Shown here one piece after another: positions 9,506 through 20,413 of a stretch of DNA of 64,000 bases. The stretch comes from Cytidiella melzeri (lineage: Eukaryota > Basidiomycota > Agaricomycetes > Polyporales > Irpicaceae). The notes under the pieces are model-generated. The model did no database searches. It was not told the DNA's origin and was given only the letters and a program-made list of their open reading frames with translations. The stretch covers positions 22,208-86,207 of the forward strand of contig JABYQR010000193.1 of assembly GCA_022592445.1 (NCBI GenBank). Reading direction: 5' to 3'. How positions within the stretch are numbered: the stretch's first letter is position 1; every line of letters starts with the position of its first letter. The translations under genes and the position numbers were made by a program.

Positions 9506-12500
9506 TCATGACATCTCATCGTCGGAATCTGAGATGAACTCCTTGCTTTTGCTAGGAGAACGTATTCATCAATCCGCTGTACACGGTTCGAGATGAAAGA
9601 GACGGCACGTACATTTGCTTCTTTCTTGGGGCACTGATCTCTTCCTCGTCATCCTCATCTCGGACGACTCTCTTCTTCGGCCGCTAGAGCATGTTGTCAA
9701 TGACATAAACAACGAACAACAAATTTCTCACCTTTTTCGCAGCAGGCTTGCCGTCAGCATCTTCGTCACCACTGAACAACGCAGCGTCATCCTCGGCCAC
9801 ATTCTCGCTCTTCCTGAGTTTGCCACGCTTCTTCCTCTTCTGTTCTTGCTCATCACCACTGCCAGTTTGATCAGGTTTCGCACGCGCGCGTGAGGCCTTC
9901 TTCGACCTGCGCTGCTCCTTCTCGTCGTCGCTATCCTTCACATCAAGCTGGCTGGATTTAGTCCATTCGTATGCTTGCTCCCTGGCGATCTTCCGCTTCT
10001 CCGCCAGCTCCTCGGCCTCCCTGCGAAGCACTTCCTTGCGCTCCAGCTAAACAATAATGTCAATGGGTTACAACAATCATAGAATCTACACTGACCTCAA
10101 GCGCCTCCTGCCTATCTCTGTCTTCCTGCCGTTTTCTCCGTGCGCCATCCATCTTCGCCTGAGTTTCACTCTCGTGTTGCTTCTGAACCACTATCTGCTC
10201 GTCGCACCGACGCAAGACGCTTTCGCCGTACTTGCGACGCTGATCAGCAATATCTCGGCTGTAGGGCACAGCTGAGGACGTGTCTGCGGCTAATGATTGG
10301 AAAAGCCTACACACAACCAAGTCAGTGTGATCGCACATCACCCTATACTGCACGTCCACTCACTTTTGAGCATGAACAGCTTGTTCCACCGCAAGCTGTA
10401 TCTCTTTGAGAGTCCGTTTTGCGGGTAACATCGGCAACAACATCTCAGCTGCCTTCTGCTCTATCATGGCGATATTGTAAAGGATTGCTTTGTCGTGAGG
10501 GTGTAGATGCAGAGCCTTTAAGGTTCTGTGAGCAGGGTGAAAAAGATATGCAAGCCATTGAACGTACCGCCTGTGCGTAACGAAGTGCAGACTTCATGGC
10601 AGAAAATGACTGGTCTTTTGTCGCTTTGGCATACCATGAACGACAGAGGCACAGTAGGACAGAGACGTTCTGATGATGGTAAAACTTTCTTGACGCAGTT
10701 TCGTACTGGGTTGTGGTTAGCCCTGCGGAATCTGTCGAGCTGGTGGACCGCACTTACGCTTTCGATCGCTCGGTCATATTCATCGCTTAGGTAGTAACAA
10801 TGGCCCATGTTCGCATAGACGCTACCATCGTCGATGGACTCACGGACCTTTGCGAACACGTCCAATGCATCGCGGGCGTTCTTGATGCGCTTCGCGTTCT
10901 CGTCATGAGCAATAGGACCCAAGCTTCCACCTAGTGTTCCGACAGCATCTTCAGCGGTGGCAATTGCGAGTCCTTGCGCGGCAACCGCACACATGGGATC
11001 AAGTTGCAAGGCCTTTTCGTAAAACTCTGCTGAACGTCTGAAGCCACTGCGACGATCGTCAATACCTTTCGGCGTAGAGTCACGGCTTTCGCGGGCTTGG
11101 TGATATTGGATCCATCCTGCAGCGCACAAGGAGTAAACGTCGTGGCTTTCATGGTCTTTGAGCGTGGCATAAACAAATTCCTTCGCAGGCTTGTGCATGT
11201 TGGATTGTATGAGGAAGTGGGTATAGAAGGCCCGCAGGTTGAGATTGCCGTTTGCGGAGGCTAGTGCCTGCTTCAAAAGTTCATGCGCATCGTTTGAACG
11301 ATTAACATCTGCCAGCATCTTCGCGAGGCGAATCTTGGCTGTTCCAAAAATGAGTCTTAAATGCGGCGTGACTGTTTTGTTCAGAGTACGTACCGTCGGT
11401 GTATTCCGGATGTCGTGATAGCAGCTTCTCATACGCATTTTTCGCATTGCTCTCATCCCCTTGATCCTCGTATAGCCTCGCAAGGTTGTACAAGATTGAC
11501 GTCGAGGCGTTTTCTTGAGAGCCCGACGACGTGGCGTCCATGAGAGAACGTTCGTATAGTGTCCTCGCAATATCATAACGACCGGAAATATGCTGCAATG
11601 CTCCGAGGTTGTTGATTAACCGAGGATCAACTTTACCGACGGCGCCGTCACGCTCGCTGAGACGAAATGCCTCCTGTAGCCCTCGCTCGACGCGACTCAC
11701 ATCATCTTCAAACCATAATTTCGCGATTTCGATGTGCATCTCCACATCTTCTGCAATTCTGCGCTGCGATCTCGTGAGGCTATTTGTATGCCCGTTGACT
11801 GGCAAATTTGTGGCCTCAGGAAGATGGAGAGCCTTGCAGACCTTCTCGTAAAGATCGCGTGCGCTGGTTTTGGCTTGTGAAATCTCTGAGCTGGACATAC
11901 CTGGCCGAGGAATAGCGCGTATCGAAGCAAGCATGGCTGTGGCTTCTATCGAGCTGGTGATGTTTTGGGTCTGTATCAATGTCTCCAGAGAATGCATAGC
12001 AGCAGATACCTCATCTGATGTAGGCTAAGTATAAGGCTTAACAGGAGGAACTGAAGGTACATACCCAGCTTTAGCTGTGTTTGGGCATGTCCCACGGCAG
12101 CAAGCACGTTTCCAGGCTGGCCCTTCACAGCCTGACCATACTGCCTCATCGCCTCCGACACCGCACCCTGTTCATGAAGAACTCTACCACAGCGGATATA
12201 CCCCTCCGTCAAGATTGTGAGCGTGTCAGCAAATTGCAGCGTGCGTTCTGCCAATTTGAGAGCCTAAAGAAGAAGGGATTAATAGTCGATGCGATGACGG
12301 TGGAAAACCACGCGCCCTTTTGTGCTGGCCTTTCCGGAGGAAAAGTTCACATAACGCGTTGGCAGCGGCGGAGTTCCGTTGATTAGAATTGAAGGCTTTT
12401 TCTACTAATCGTGTACCCATCAAGAATTCTTGTCGGCGCTCAACTTCTGACTGCTTTTCGTCTTTGCTAGAATTTATAGCGTCCAATCCGAGAAGCAACT

Positions 12501-13490
12501 GAGCAGGCCACTGAGAAGGATTCTACGCACCAGAATCAGTAACAGGGTCCAGACGCGAGCGCAGAGCCACGTACCACTTCCAGACTTCGCTCCCAGGCCA
12601 TCTTGGCCTTCTCCTTATGATCCATTGCCCACAGACACAAGCCGATGCCTATGCGAGGATCAGGGTCGCAGTTGGGACTGTGCTTCAGCACACCCTGGAA
12701 TTGTCGCAATGCTTGAGGGTACTGTCTTCTTGCATACAGTATCCGTGCCTTGCCCATAGAGGCGACTATATTGGTGGGCCTTTCTCTGAGAACGCTATCG
12801 AACGTTCGAAGCGCATCATCCATGGATTGTGTACCTAGCTGCAATACGCCTTAATTGGAAGATGTTCAGTGGACTACAAAGCGGGGCAGACAGACATGCC
12901 CACCTCTTGTAAGGAAGTTGAGGACAGTTCTGTTCATGCCGGTGTCGTTAACAACAGCTTCACTCTTGTTCATGAACTGAGCGGCGTCACGGTAGCAGTC
13001 CTCTCGCGACTTCTCCTTCCTCATGTCATCTTGTCCTGATGTATGGGTCAACATATTGGAGATTACGTGCATGCCATCGTTTGAACTCACGAGGCTCTTG
13101 AAGAATCAATTTGGGAGCTTTCCGCGCGCGTGCCATTTGTATATTGGCTAGTAATGCATAGATAGGTGGAAGTGACCCGGGGGATCCACCGGAGTGAAAA
13201 ACTGGCGATACAAGACTTCTCAGTTACGTAGAACAATGCTTAGCGTGTTACATACATGTTATTGCTCCTTGTGCCAACTTCTCTGCAGGTTCTAATAAAC
13301 CTCTGCGCCAATACTCCGTTGCGAGTTTTGTCCATATCGAAACCTTCGAGCGTGATTCTTTCAACACGTCGAGAAGGTCGTCCGGGTCTGCGTCGAGGTT
13401 GTCCAGGTCAACGGTTATGATCTCTTGTCCCGACAACTCAACGTCGATAGAGCGACCGGGTGCTGGCGAAGGTGACCGTGTATCGCTCAT
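9506..13490 (-). CDS. CTR9: RNA polymerase II-associated Paf1 complex subunit Ctr9 (TPR protein)
   Basis: A long gene with more than ten short introns. The start MSDTRSPSPAPGRSIDVEL at 13490 leads into EIITVDLDNLDADPDDLLDV and a first helical repeat. The body is a run of tetratricopeptide repeats, such as NLGALQHISGRYDIARTLYE, LYNLARLYEDQGDESNAKNA and ANMGHCYYLSDEYDRAIES. The C-terminus is highly charged (SDDEKEQRRSKKASRARAKP) and ends EFISDSDDEMS at a TGA at 9506-9508. This architecture (TPR superhelix, coiled-coil charged region, acidic serine tail) is that of Ctr9, the scaffold of Paf1C in transcription elongation and histone modification in the nucleus. The last intron begins with GTACGT at about 9616, leaving a final exon of about 50 bp. 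Exact inner exon edges were not all fixed. Confidence 0.9.
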
Positions 13491-14130
13491 GGCTGCGAGG
13501 GAATGTGGCACGACAGAGATAGGGTTCGTGTAATTAGGCAGACAACTAATCCAAAATATTTGAAAGGAGATGGGGATCGTCCTAGAGCCCGCAAGCAGTA
13601 GACAGAACAAGTCTAGAAGAGGAATCCGAGGAATGCTTAGAGGGAGGAGGACCTCAGGTGAGGTATCAAGCGCCTGTGACGAGAGGGTGACATGTTACGA
13701 AGATGTCTCGTCACAGGGTCGGCACGACCTGTGACATGATGTGACAGCGCTTTTGCCGACGAGCGAGCGTCGAGCGACCTCGACGACGACAACTCCTGGC
13801 GCAACCAAACCATTAGCTTCGCTCTCTCCGTCGTTCGCGGGCGTATCAATAGCGTTTACGCCGCTCAAAGACTATCTATCTACGCAACATACACTGCAGA
13901 GAAGGGTCCCGGGTTCGTATCTATCTCTGCTGGAAGCCAGCAGCAACAGAGAGCTGATGCTCAATATTTCTGTAGATATCGCAGCGTGTGGTGTCCGTGT
14001 CTTCATCGTAGACCTCTGCAAACTAGTGTCAGCCATTCAATTTGACGGAACGCCTTCCAGCAGTCGGCCAAAGTGGTTTCAACCTCAACTCCGCAGCAGG
14101 CTAGAGAGAGCCTGAGGGTGTGCTGGAAGG
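13491..14130. other. Shared upstream region of CTR9 and ADA2
   Basis: The two genes are divergent, so these 640 bp must hold both promoters and 5' leaders. Around 13670-13760 there are inverted copies of GTGACA-type words (TGTGACGAG, GTCACAGG, TGTGACAT) that could be factor sites. Reading frames here lack recognisable motifs. Confidence 0.4.
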
Positions 14131-16590
14131 ATGACTGTTACTCACCGAACTCGACAACATCAACCTGAGGAGATACAGAGTGAGTTCAATCCGCAAATAA
14201 TGGCAACAGGACGCCTCGCTCTCGTCTGCAGAATTCCCACGGCCCAGCTGACTTTGACGCCTTGCCACAGCCGTGAACGAGCCTGGACTACAAATTCAAT
14301 GCGACGGCTGCGCCTGCGACTTAACCCACTCGATTCGCATAAAATGTGCGGACGCGGTGTGCGAACCAGGAGATGGTGTAGACATCTGTCCGTCTTGTTT
14401 TTGTTCAGGCAAGGAGTTTGGCAAGCATAAGCGCAACCACCCATATCGTGTTGTGGTAAGCTCCCAGAGTACGAACGTCTCATTTTTCCGTATGCTCAAG
14501 TTTTTTTTTCCAGGAACTGCACTCGTATCCAATCTTTACCGATGACTGGGGAGCCGATGAGTAAGTGACTTGTTTTCTGGTATGTGTAGCAGCGCCGATT
14601 GTTGCATTAGGGAACTTCTTTTACTGGAAGGAATATCTCTACAAGGTCTGGGAAATTGGCAAGCAATAGCTGAACACGTCGGTACCCACACCAAGGAGGA
14701 AGTCGAGAAACATTACCATTCTGTCTATATCGACTCTCCAGATTGGCCCATGCCTGTAAGTGTCGTTGTTCTCTTGTTTTAGGATGATGACTCAGGTTAA
14801 GCCATAGCAAATGGACCTCAAGTTCGACATAGATCCAGAAGAATTCCAAGAACGGAAACGTCGTCGGATATCCAAGATGAACACAATTCAGCCCCCTGCG
14901 CCCAAAGTTGCTCCCACCTCCGCGCCTGGTCTACACGAAGTGGCCGGGTTCTTGCCAGGTCGACTGGAGTTCGAACACGAGCTCGACAACGAGGCGGAAG
15001 ATCTCGTCAAAGACCTCGAATTCGGTATATGCATGGAATGGGGTGGCGATCAGATTCCAGAAGATGAGCACGACCTCGACGTCAAAGCTCGCGCCAAGAT
15101 TCAAGAAGAATCCAAGATGCGCGAATCAACACCTGGCCCTGGTAAGCGACCTCCGAATGGCCCAGGGGTTGCCAATGGTCACCGATTCACCAGTGGCACT
15201 CCAAAGCCTTCTTCACCGCCAAAGACAGAAGACAAAGGGGATGGTAACCCGGAGGAAGACGCAGACGAACCGACACTGCCACCACCCATTGAGACAAAGG
15301 ATTCTCTTGAATTCAAATTGACGCTGTTAGAGATGTATAAACAGCGAGTAGATAAGCGACACGAAGCCAAGGCAGTCATGTTTGAACGAGGACTGCTGAA
15401 TTATAAGCAGGTAATGTGGTCAATCTCTACGGGGCGACTTATGGTGCTCACCGGGCGCTGTAGATGCAAAACAACGACAAGAAACGCCCAAAGGAGGATA
15501 AAGACATCATACATCGCTTGCGCCCCTTCGCTCGTTTACAGACTGCCGAAGAGTTTGAAGCCTTCGCAGCTGATACTCTATGTGCGTATTTTCGCGCGGC
15601 TGTTTTGACTTCTCTAACACGTGTTGGTACCTTTAGATGAACATGCGCTCAGGAAACGAATTCAGGACCTACAAGCCTATCGTAGGCTTGGGCTATTATC
15701 CCAAGCGGATATTGAGAAGTATCACGCAGATGTGAAGATAAGGGTACGTCGCATCATACAAGTCCCTACATGTCGAATCATTCAACATTTTCCATCCCTC
15801 TAGGAGCAAGTCAAAAATAATTGGAGCTCTCGTGACTACTACGCTGGTGAAAGACATAGCAACCTCCGTACGAGCATCGGCAGACAATCTTCGGCCCCGG
15901 ACTCTCGCAGAGACTCTGAAGCCCCACGCGACGGTACCCCGAAGCCTGGTGGTCAACTGGGTGTCAATGGCACTGGCCCACCTGGGCGGAAACTGCGTGA
16001 GTAGCCGATCACACTACTGACATTCGCATACCTTGACCACCCTTGTAATGCAGCACAACCTCTCAACCTCGCCAACAGCCCATCGCTGCATCTTCTTACT
16101 CCGGAAGAACAAACCCTTTGTTCTCAACTGCGTATTCTTCCCAAGCCGTACTTAGTGATCAAAGAGACACTGGTACGCGAGTATGCACGTCGTGGCGGCA
16201 AGCTTCGCCGACGAGAGGCTCGAGACCTTGTCAAGATAGACGTGAACAAAACAAGCCGAGTGTGGGATTTCCTTGTTCAAGCGGGCTTCATGAGGGTCGG
16301 CGTTTCAGACCCTTCGCTCACTGCTACCCAGGACGCAGCGTATGTACCCTGCCTTCTCAATGCCGACAAGGGAACAAATTCACTAATCTCTTTGGTGTTG
16401 CCTTAGAAGCCGCTTCTCCGCTACACCGTCGTTAAGCGCTTCTCCGAGCAAGGAGTCGCAGCTCCGTTCACCTGTTCCCCCATTTTCTAACGCGTCCTTG
16501 GCCACCGCTCCATTCACCTTCACACCCACACCATCCTTCTCATCGACGCAGCATGCTGGATTCTCAGGCACTGCCCCGGGACGTTTGTGA
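14131..16590 (+). CDS. ADA2: Transcriptional adaptor Ada2 (SAGA/ADA histone acetyltransferase modules)
   Basis: Domains are in the expected order. Exon 1 is short (from MTVTHRTRQHQPEEIQ). Exon 2 has a ZZ zinc finger (CDGCACDLTHSIRIKCADC-like spacing, then DICPSCF). A SANT/Myb domain follows (ELLLLEGISLQGLGNWQAIA, then VEKHYHSVYID). The central region includes FLPGRLEFEHELDNEAEDLV and LLEMYKQRVDKRHEAK. A SWIRM domain near the end has LLTPEEQTLCSQLRILPKPY and SRVWDFLVQAGF. A last intron (donor GTATGT after 16338, acceptor CCTTAG before 16407) leads to a Ser/Pro/Thr-rich tail ending at TGA 16588-16590; without that splice the frame stops at 16406. Ada2 holds Gcn5 in SAGA and stimulates histone acetylation. 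Confidence 0.9.
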
Positions 16591-16793
16591 CGACAGCATA
16601 CCCATCGCTGACTGACACATATAATCACTCACATCGCATACATACCCAGTCGCTAACTGCACGCATCATGTACCTCGTATATCGTATCACTACGCATACT
16701 CACATTGTATTTTATTGTACTCATATTAGCTGTCATTCGGTCACGTCGTAATGCATTGAACACGTTCGATATATACATTGCGTGCCTTGATAT

Positions 16794-19070
16794 TTACATC
16801 GGAGCGTCCGAGAGCAAGTCGTCTATGATCTTTGTGTCGATCGGGATGTTTGCTCGACGCAGATAGTCGTCGTTCCTACAAAGCGCATGGTTTAGTAGGA
16901 CGATTGTCTCTAGGTAGCTGGTACTTACCAAAACTGGCGTATAACATCGAGGTGTGAGGTCAAAGAAACACATAGCCTGAGCTGAGAACGGGAGCTGCTT
17001 ACCTTAGAATAATGTCTATTCCCGGAATCGCATCTTCAGGTTCCAGGTTCAACTGCGGGGCCTCGATGGATAACACAAAGAGCACTCACAATATAGTGAC
17101 AACCCTCTGTCCTTCTTTCCACCCCAACTTCTTAACCAACTTGACACAAGCAACCAAATTGCACGCGCTGCTGGAACCAAGGAAGAGGCCATCGTTGCGC
17201 ACGAGGTAACGAGACATAGCTACCGCTTCCGCGTCACTGACTCTACGTGGTTGCGATTCAAGTATGTCAGAACGTGATGACGAACTCGTGGGTGGGATAA
17301 CATACCGGAACGCGTCGTTAATGAGCGGAAGCCCAAATTCCATATTCTTCGTCAGCCTATTGATACCACTGAGGAAGAGGCACGTTATGTCTGCGTTCCC
17401 TGGAGATTGGCACAATAGGGTATGTTTAGAACTTACATTCCTTCAACGACTGTGTCCACTTGATGCCTCCTCTTGGTGCCTTCTGCCTCTTTCATGTCGA
17501 ACATGACCCCAAATTTGATCTGCCGCGAACGAAGATGTTGAGAATGTGAATGACCCGGCACACACCAGAACCCATAAACCTTGTTGTACAACCCACTTCC
17601 CTCGGGGTCACTGAGCACCACGAGCACATCCTCGTTCATGGACTTCAAGAATTGGCCTGTGCCAGAGATTGTCCCCCCGGTGCCTTAGCCAAAAAGGAAA
17701 GAGTGAGGGAGAGCTGAGCGACAAAATTGATTTGATTGATAGAGTACCTGCTCCTGATACGAACGCGTCGACGCGTCCGCTCGTTTGTCTCCAAATTTCT
17801 GGGCCTGTACCGTCGTAATGCGCATCATAATTGCTCTTGTTCTATACGTCCATTGAGGTAGATTAGCTCATCAATCAATCCGCAAACTATGCATCGGAGT
17901 GTTGATACCTACTTCGAACTGGTCAGCAAAAAACCCGCGAGGCTTTGCACGGAGCTCGTGCTCCTCGGCAGCGGTGATAGGACCGTGGTCTTCTGCGACC
18001 AGCTCTGCGGCCGTAGTCGTTACGACTACGGAAGGTGACGAACTCCGAAGCTTGGCAGAATGAGACAGGGGATCTTGGCCGAAATGTTCTGCCCTTTGCC
18101 TAGCGAGGTTCTGTACGAAATCAGTCATTGGCAATAGCGTTGCGATCAAGACGGCACGCACCACAAACTGCAACGGTCATCATTATGCATGCCAGTGGTG
18201 AAGAGATAGCATGTAGCTTACCTGCTTCTTGTCGATTATGCTCGCGGGCCTGACGCGCTCGACTTCTGCGCCGAGGGATGCGAGTGCTTTGACCTTCTCG
18301 TCAGCGACGTCGTCCGGCATGATGATAGCTACGGCCATGTTGAGAAAGTGGACTGTCAGTAAAAACGTGAAGCTTACTAGCTTCATAGCCTCTTGAAACG
18401 ACGATGTCAACCGTGTGGAGTAACAAGGACTACGCATATCTCACCGTGCCCGAGCAATAGTAGCTATAGAGATGCCAGTTGAGCCGACAGTACCTTCAAA
18501 TATTCGAGAGCCGGTGTGGGGATAAAGAAGGCCTTGCCTTTCCGCATCTTCAAGCACTGCACTGTGTATTGAGGACGTGCAGAACAACAGCTAAGAACGA
18601 AAAGGAACCGTACTTCGCAGAGCAACGCGGTCTTTGACGCTGCCACCAGGATTGAGGAACTAGAGGGAGTGTGTAAAACCACGTTTAGTGGAAGCAAAAA
18701 ACTCTGACCTCGGCTTTGCCTAGAATTTCAACACCCAGAGCATTGCTGAGTGAGTTTATTCTCACTAGTGGGGTGTTTCCTAAGTCACGGTTCAATGAAT
18801 GCCAATAACCTGCGTCGCAGACATTTTACCTATCAAGCCTGTTACACCGTCGATGACTTCGTCACTACGAATTTCGATGGGTCGAGCTTCGAACTGATTC
18901 TGTAATATCTCTCTCCTGCGCTGTTGAAAATATAGCGCGAGGGAGGTTGATGTCACTGAGAGTGAGAATCCCAGTAGCAGGCCGTAAAACAGCTGTCGTG
19001 TCAGCAGCGAGTGTGCCTTGGATGAAACTACCTCAAGCTTAGCAGATAGCCATGAAAGCATGGCTGTCAA
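16794..19070 (-). CDS. MCY1: Cysteine synthase (O-acetylserine sulfhydrylase type) with an N-terminal membrane anchor, Mcy1-like
   Basis: PLP fold-type II enzyme making cysteine from an O-acetylserine-like donor and sulfide. The N-terminus (MTAMLSWLSAKLEVV) is followed by one membrane segment (LFYGLLLGFSLSVTSTSLAL). That pattern matches yeast Mcy1 (YGR012W), which sits on the mitochondrial outer membrane. Catalytic features are NTPLVRINSLS, the PLP lysine in FLNPGGSVKDRVAL, the phosphate loop EGTVGSTGISIA, FVSGAGTGGTISGTGQ-type glycine loop and FLGSSSACN. The C-terminal CDSGNRHYSKFWNDDYL region needs a 5-nt exon at 16933-16929 to keep frame. The protein ends IIDDLLSDAPM. An extra segment of about 40 residues follows HFGQDPLS. 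At least nine introns; all key motifs are intact, so the gene should be active. Confidence 0.88.
16929..16933 (-). other. Five-nucleotide micro-exon in the cysteine synthase gene
   Basis: The exon TTTTG is bounded by an intron ending CGCCAG (17002-16934, 69 bp, starting GTAAGC) and one starting GTAAGT (16928-16876, 53 bp, ending TTGTAG). It adds the family-conserved Phe-Trp in SKFWND. Skipping it would throw the last 25 codons out of frame. Confidence 0.7.
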
Positions 19071-19717
19071 GTGATGATGTTCAAGTTCATGAAAAGTAGT
19101 GTTGTGGTTACATCTGTGGCGTTGACTGCGTCATCTCATTGGTTAATTACAGGCATCTGGGGTTAGGGTTAGGACAAACTGAAATCAAAAAATAACGGCC
19201 TGCCCAGCCCGAGGGCCGAAGCAGGACAGGAAAATATTGAGACGGTGCATGAGCCGAAGCCCATACAAACCGCGAGTTCCCTCTGAGGACAAGGTCGCCG
19301 TGCTATGGAAGGCCCCCACGGCCCACAGACCCAGGTACATGAAGGGGCTTGTGCCATCAAGGTAAGTATGAGGTGTTCAGATGGTCTGCCCTTCCCTTAT
19401 ATACCCTCAGGCGCGTGCGCACGGACCATCGGACTTTGCTGCGAGTGCGCGCGGGGTAGAACAGAGTAAGTTCGTACTCGTCGTAGGTCATGTCAGCAAC
19501 CAATGAGCAAGGTAAGTAAGCACGGTGGCCTCTACTCGTCCTATTGGTTTTGCTGACAGCTTTGCGCTTGTGGTAGATAACGGACGGATGGCGCAGCTCT
19601 TGCACCGTTCGTCTCTCGATGGAGCCGTTCACCTCCGCACTAGAGGTAAACGAGAACCAGTATAAGTACCAGCCAGCCTAGAGCAGAGGAAGGTCCTCAC
19701 CACCTCTTAATATCACA
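19071..19717. promoter_or_regulatory. Divergent promoter region with telomere-like motif and TATA box
   Basis: Lies head to head between the cysteine synthase and CoA-binding gene copy 2. GGGGTTAGGGTTAGG at 19159-19173 contains two TTAGGG units, which fungal Tbf1-type factors can bind. TATAAG at 19661-19666 is 52 bp before the ATG at 19718. No convincing gene inside. Confidence 0.5.
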
Positions 19718-20329
19718 ATGCCTGGAACTGAGGAACAAAAGAAGACCTTCATCTCCTCCTCGAAGTTTGCCGTCGTCGGTGCTTCGAAGGACGAGGCAAA
19801 GTTCGGCACCAAGGTCAGCATACATTCGAACTGTCTGTCCAACCCCATGCATGACTGACTCGCTTCTCGCCATCTAGGTGCTGAAATGGTACCTCGAGAA
19901 CAACAAAGATGTCACTCCTGTGCACCCTGTTCGCAAAACTGTCTCTCACTCATCTCTCTGCCTCCACTGACGAACAGCATTCCCTCATACAGAAGGAGAC
20001 CGAGATTCAAGGTGTTGCTGCCATCCGCGCACTCTCAGATCTCCCTGACCCCACAAACACCTCTGTCAGCGTCATCACCGGTCCCAAGGTAGCCTAACTC
20101 TCTCTCAGCAGACTCCTCAGCTGGTTTCTCACTTTCTGAACCTTCGCAGATCACTCTCGGCCTTCTTGAACAAGCCAAGGCGCTTGGCATACCCGCGCTG
20201 TGGCTGCAGCCCGGCGCAGATGACGAGACTATCGTCTCGTACATCAACGACAACGGCCTCGCTGACAAGGTCATCTACGGAGGCCCGTGCGTGCTTCAGG
20301 AAGGCAACGCGCTCCTCGCCAGCCTGTAA
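19718..20329 (+). CDS. CoA-binding domain (YccU-like) protein, copy 2
   Basis: Exons 19718-19813, 19878-19928, 19993-20088 and 20150-20329 give 140 residues. The sequence parallels copy 1: MPGTEEQKKTFISSSKFAVV, VVGASKDEAKFGTK, then VLKWYLENNKDVTPVHP, LWLQPGADDETIVSY and DKVIYGGPC. The first three exons have exactly the same length (96, 51 and 96 nt) as in copy 1, so the two are paralogues by duplication. It differs in codon choice, being richer in C at third positions, which may mean higher expression. It is tail to tail with the CLC gene, 84 bp apart. Confidence 0.9.
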
Positions 20330-20413
20330 CTCGAGCCGTAAAGATACGTTTACAATATAGAGATGCCAAGGAATAGACACGAGACAATAATGTACTCAAA
20401 TATGATGATTTAT

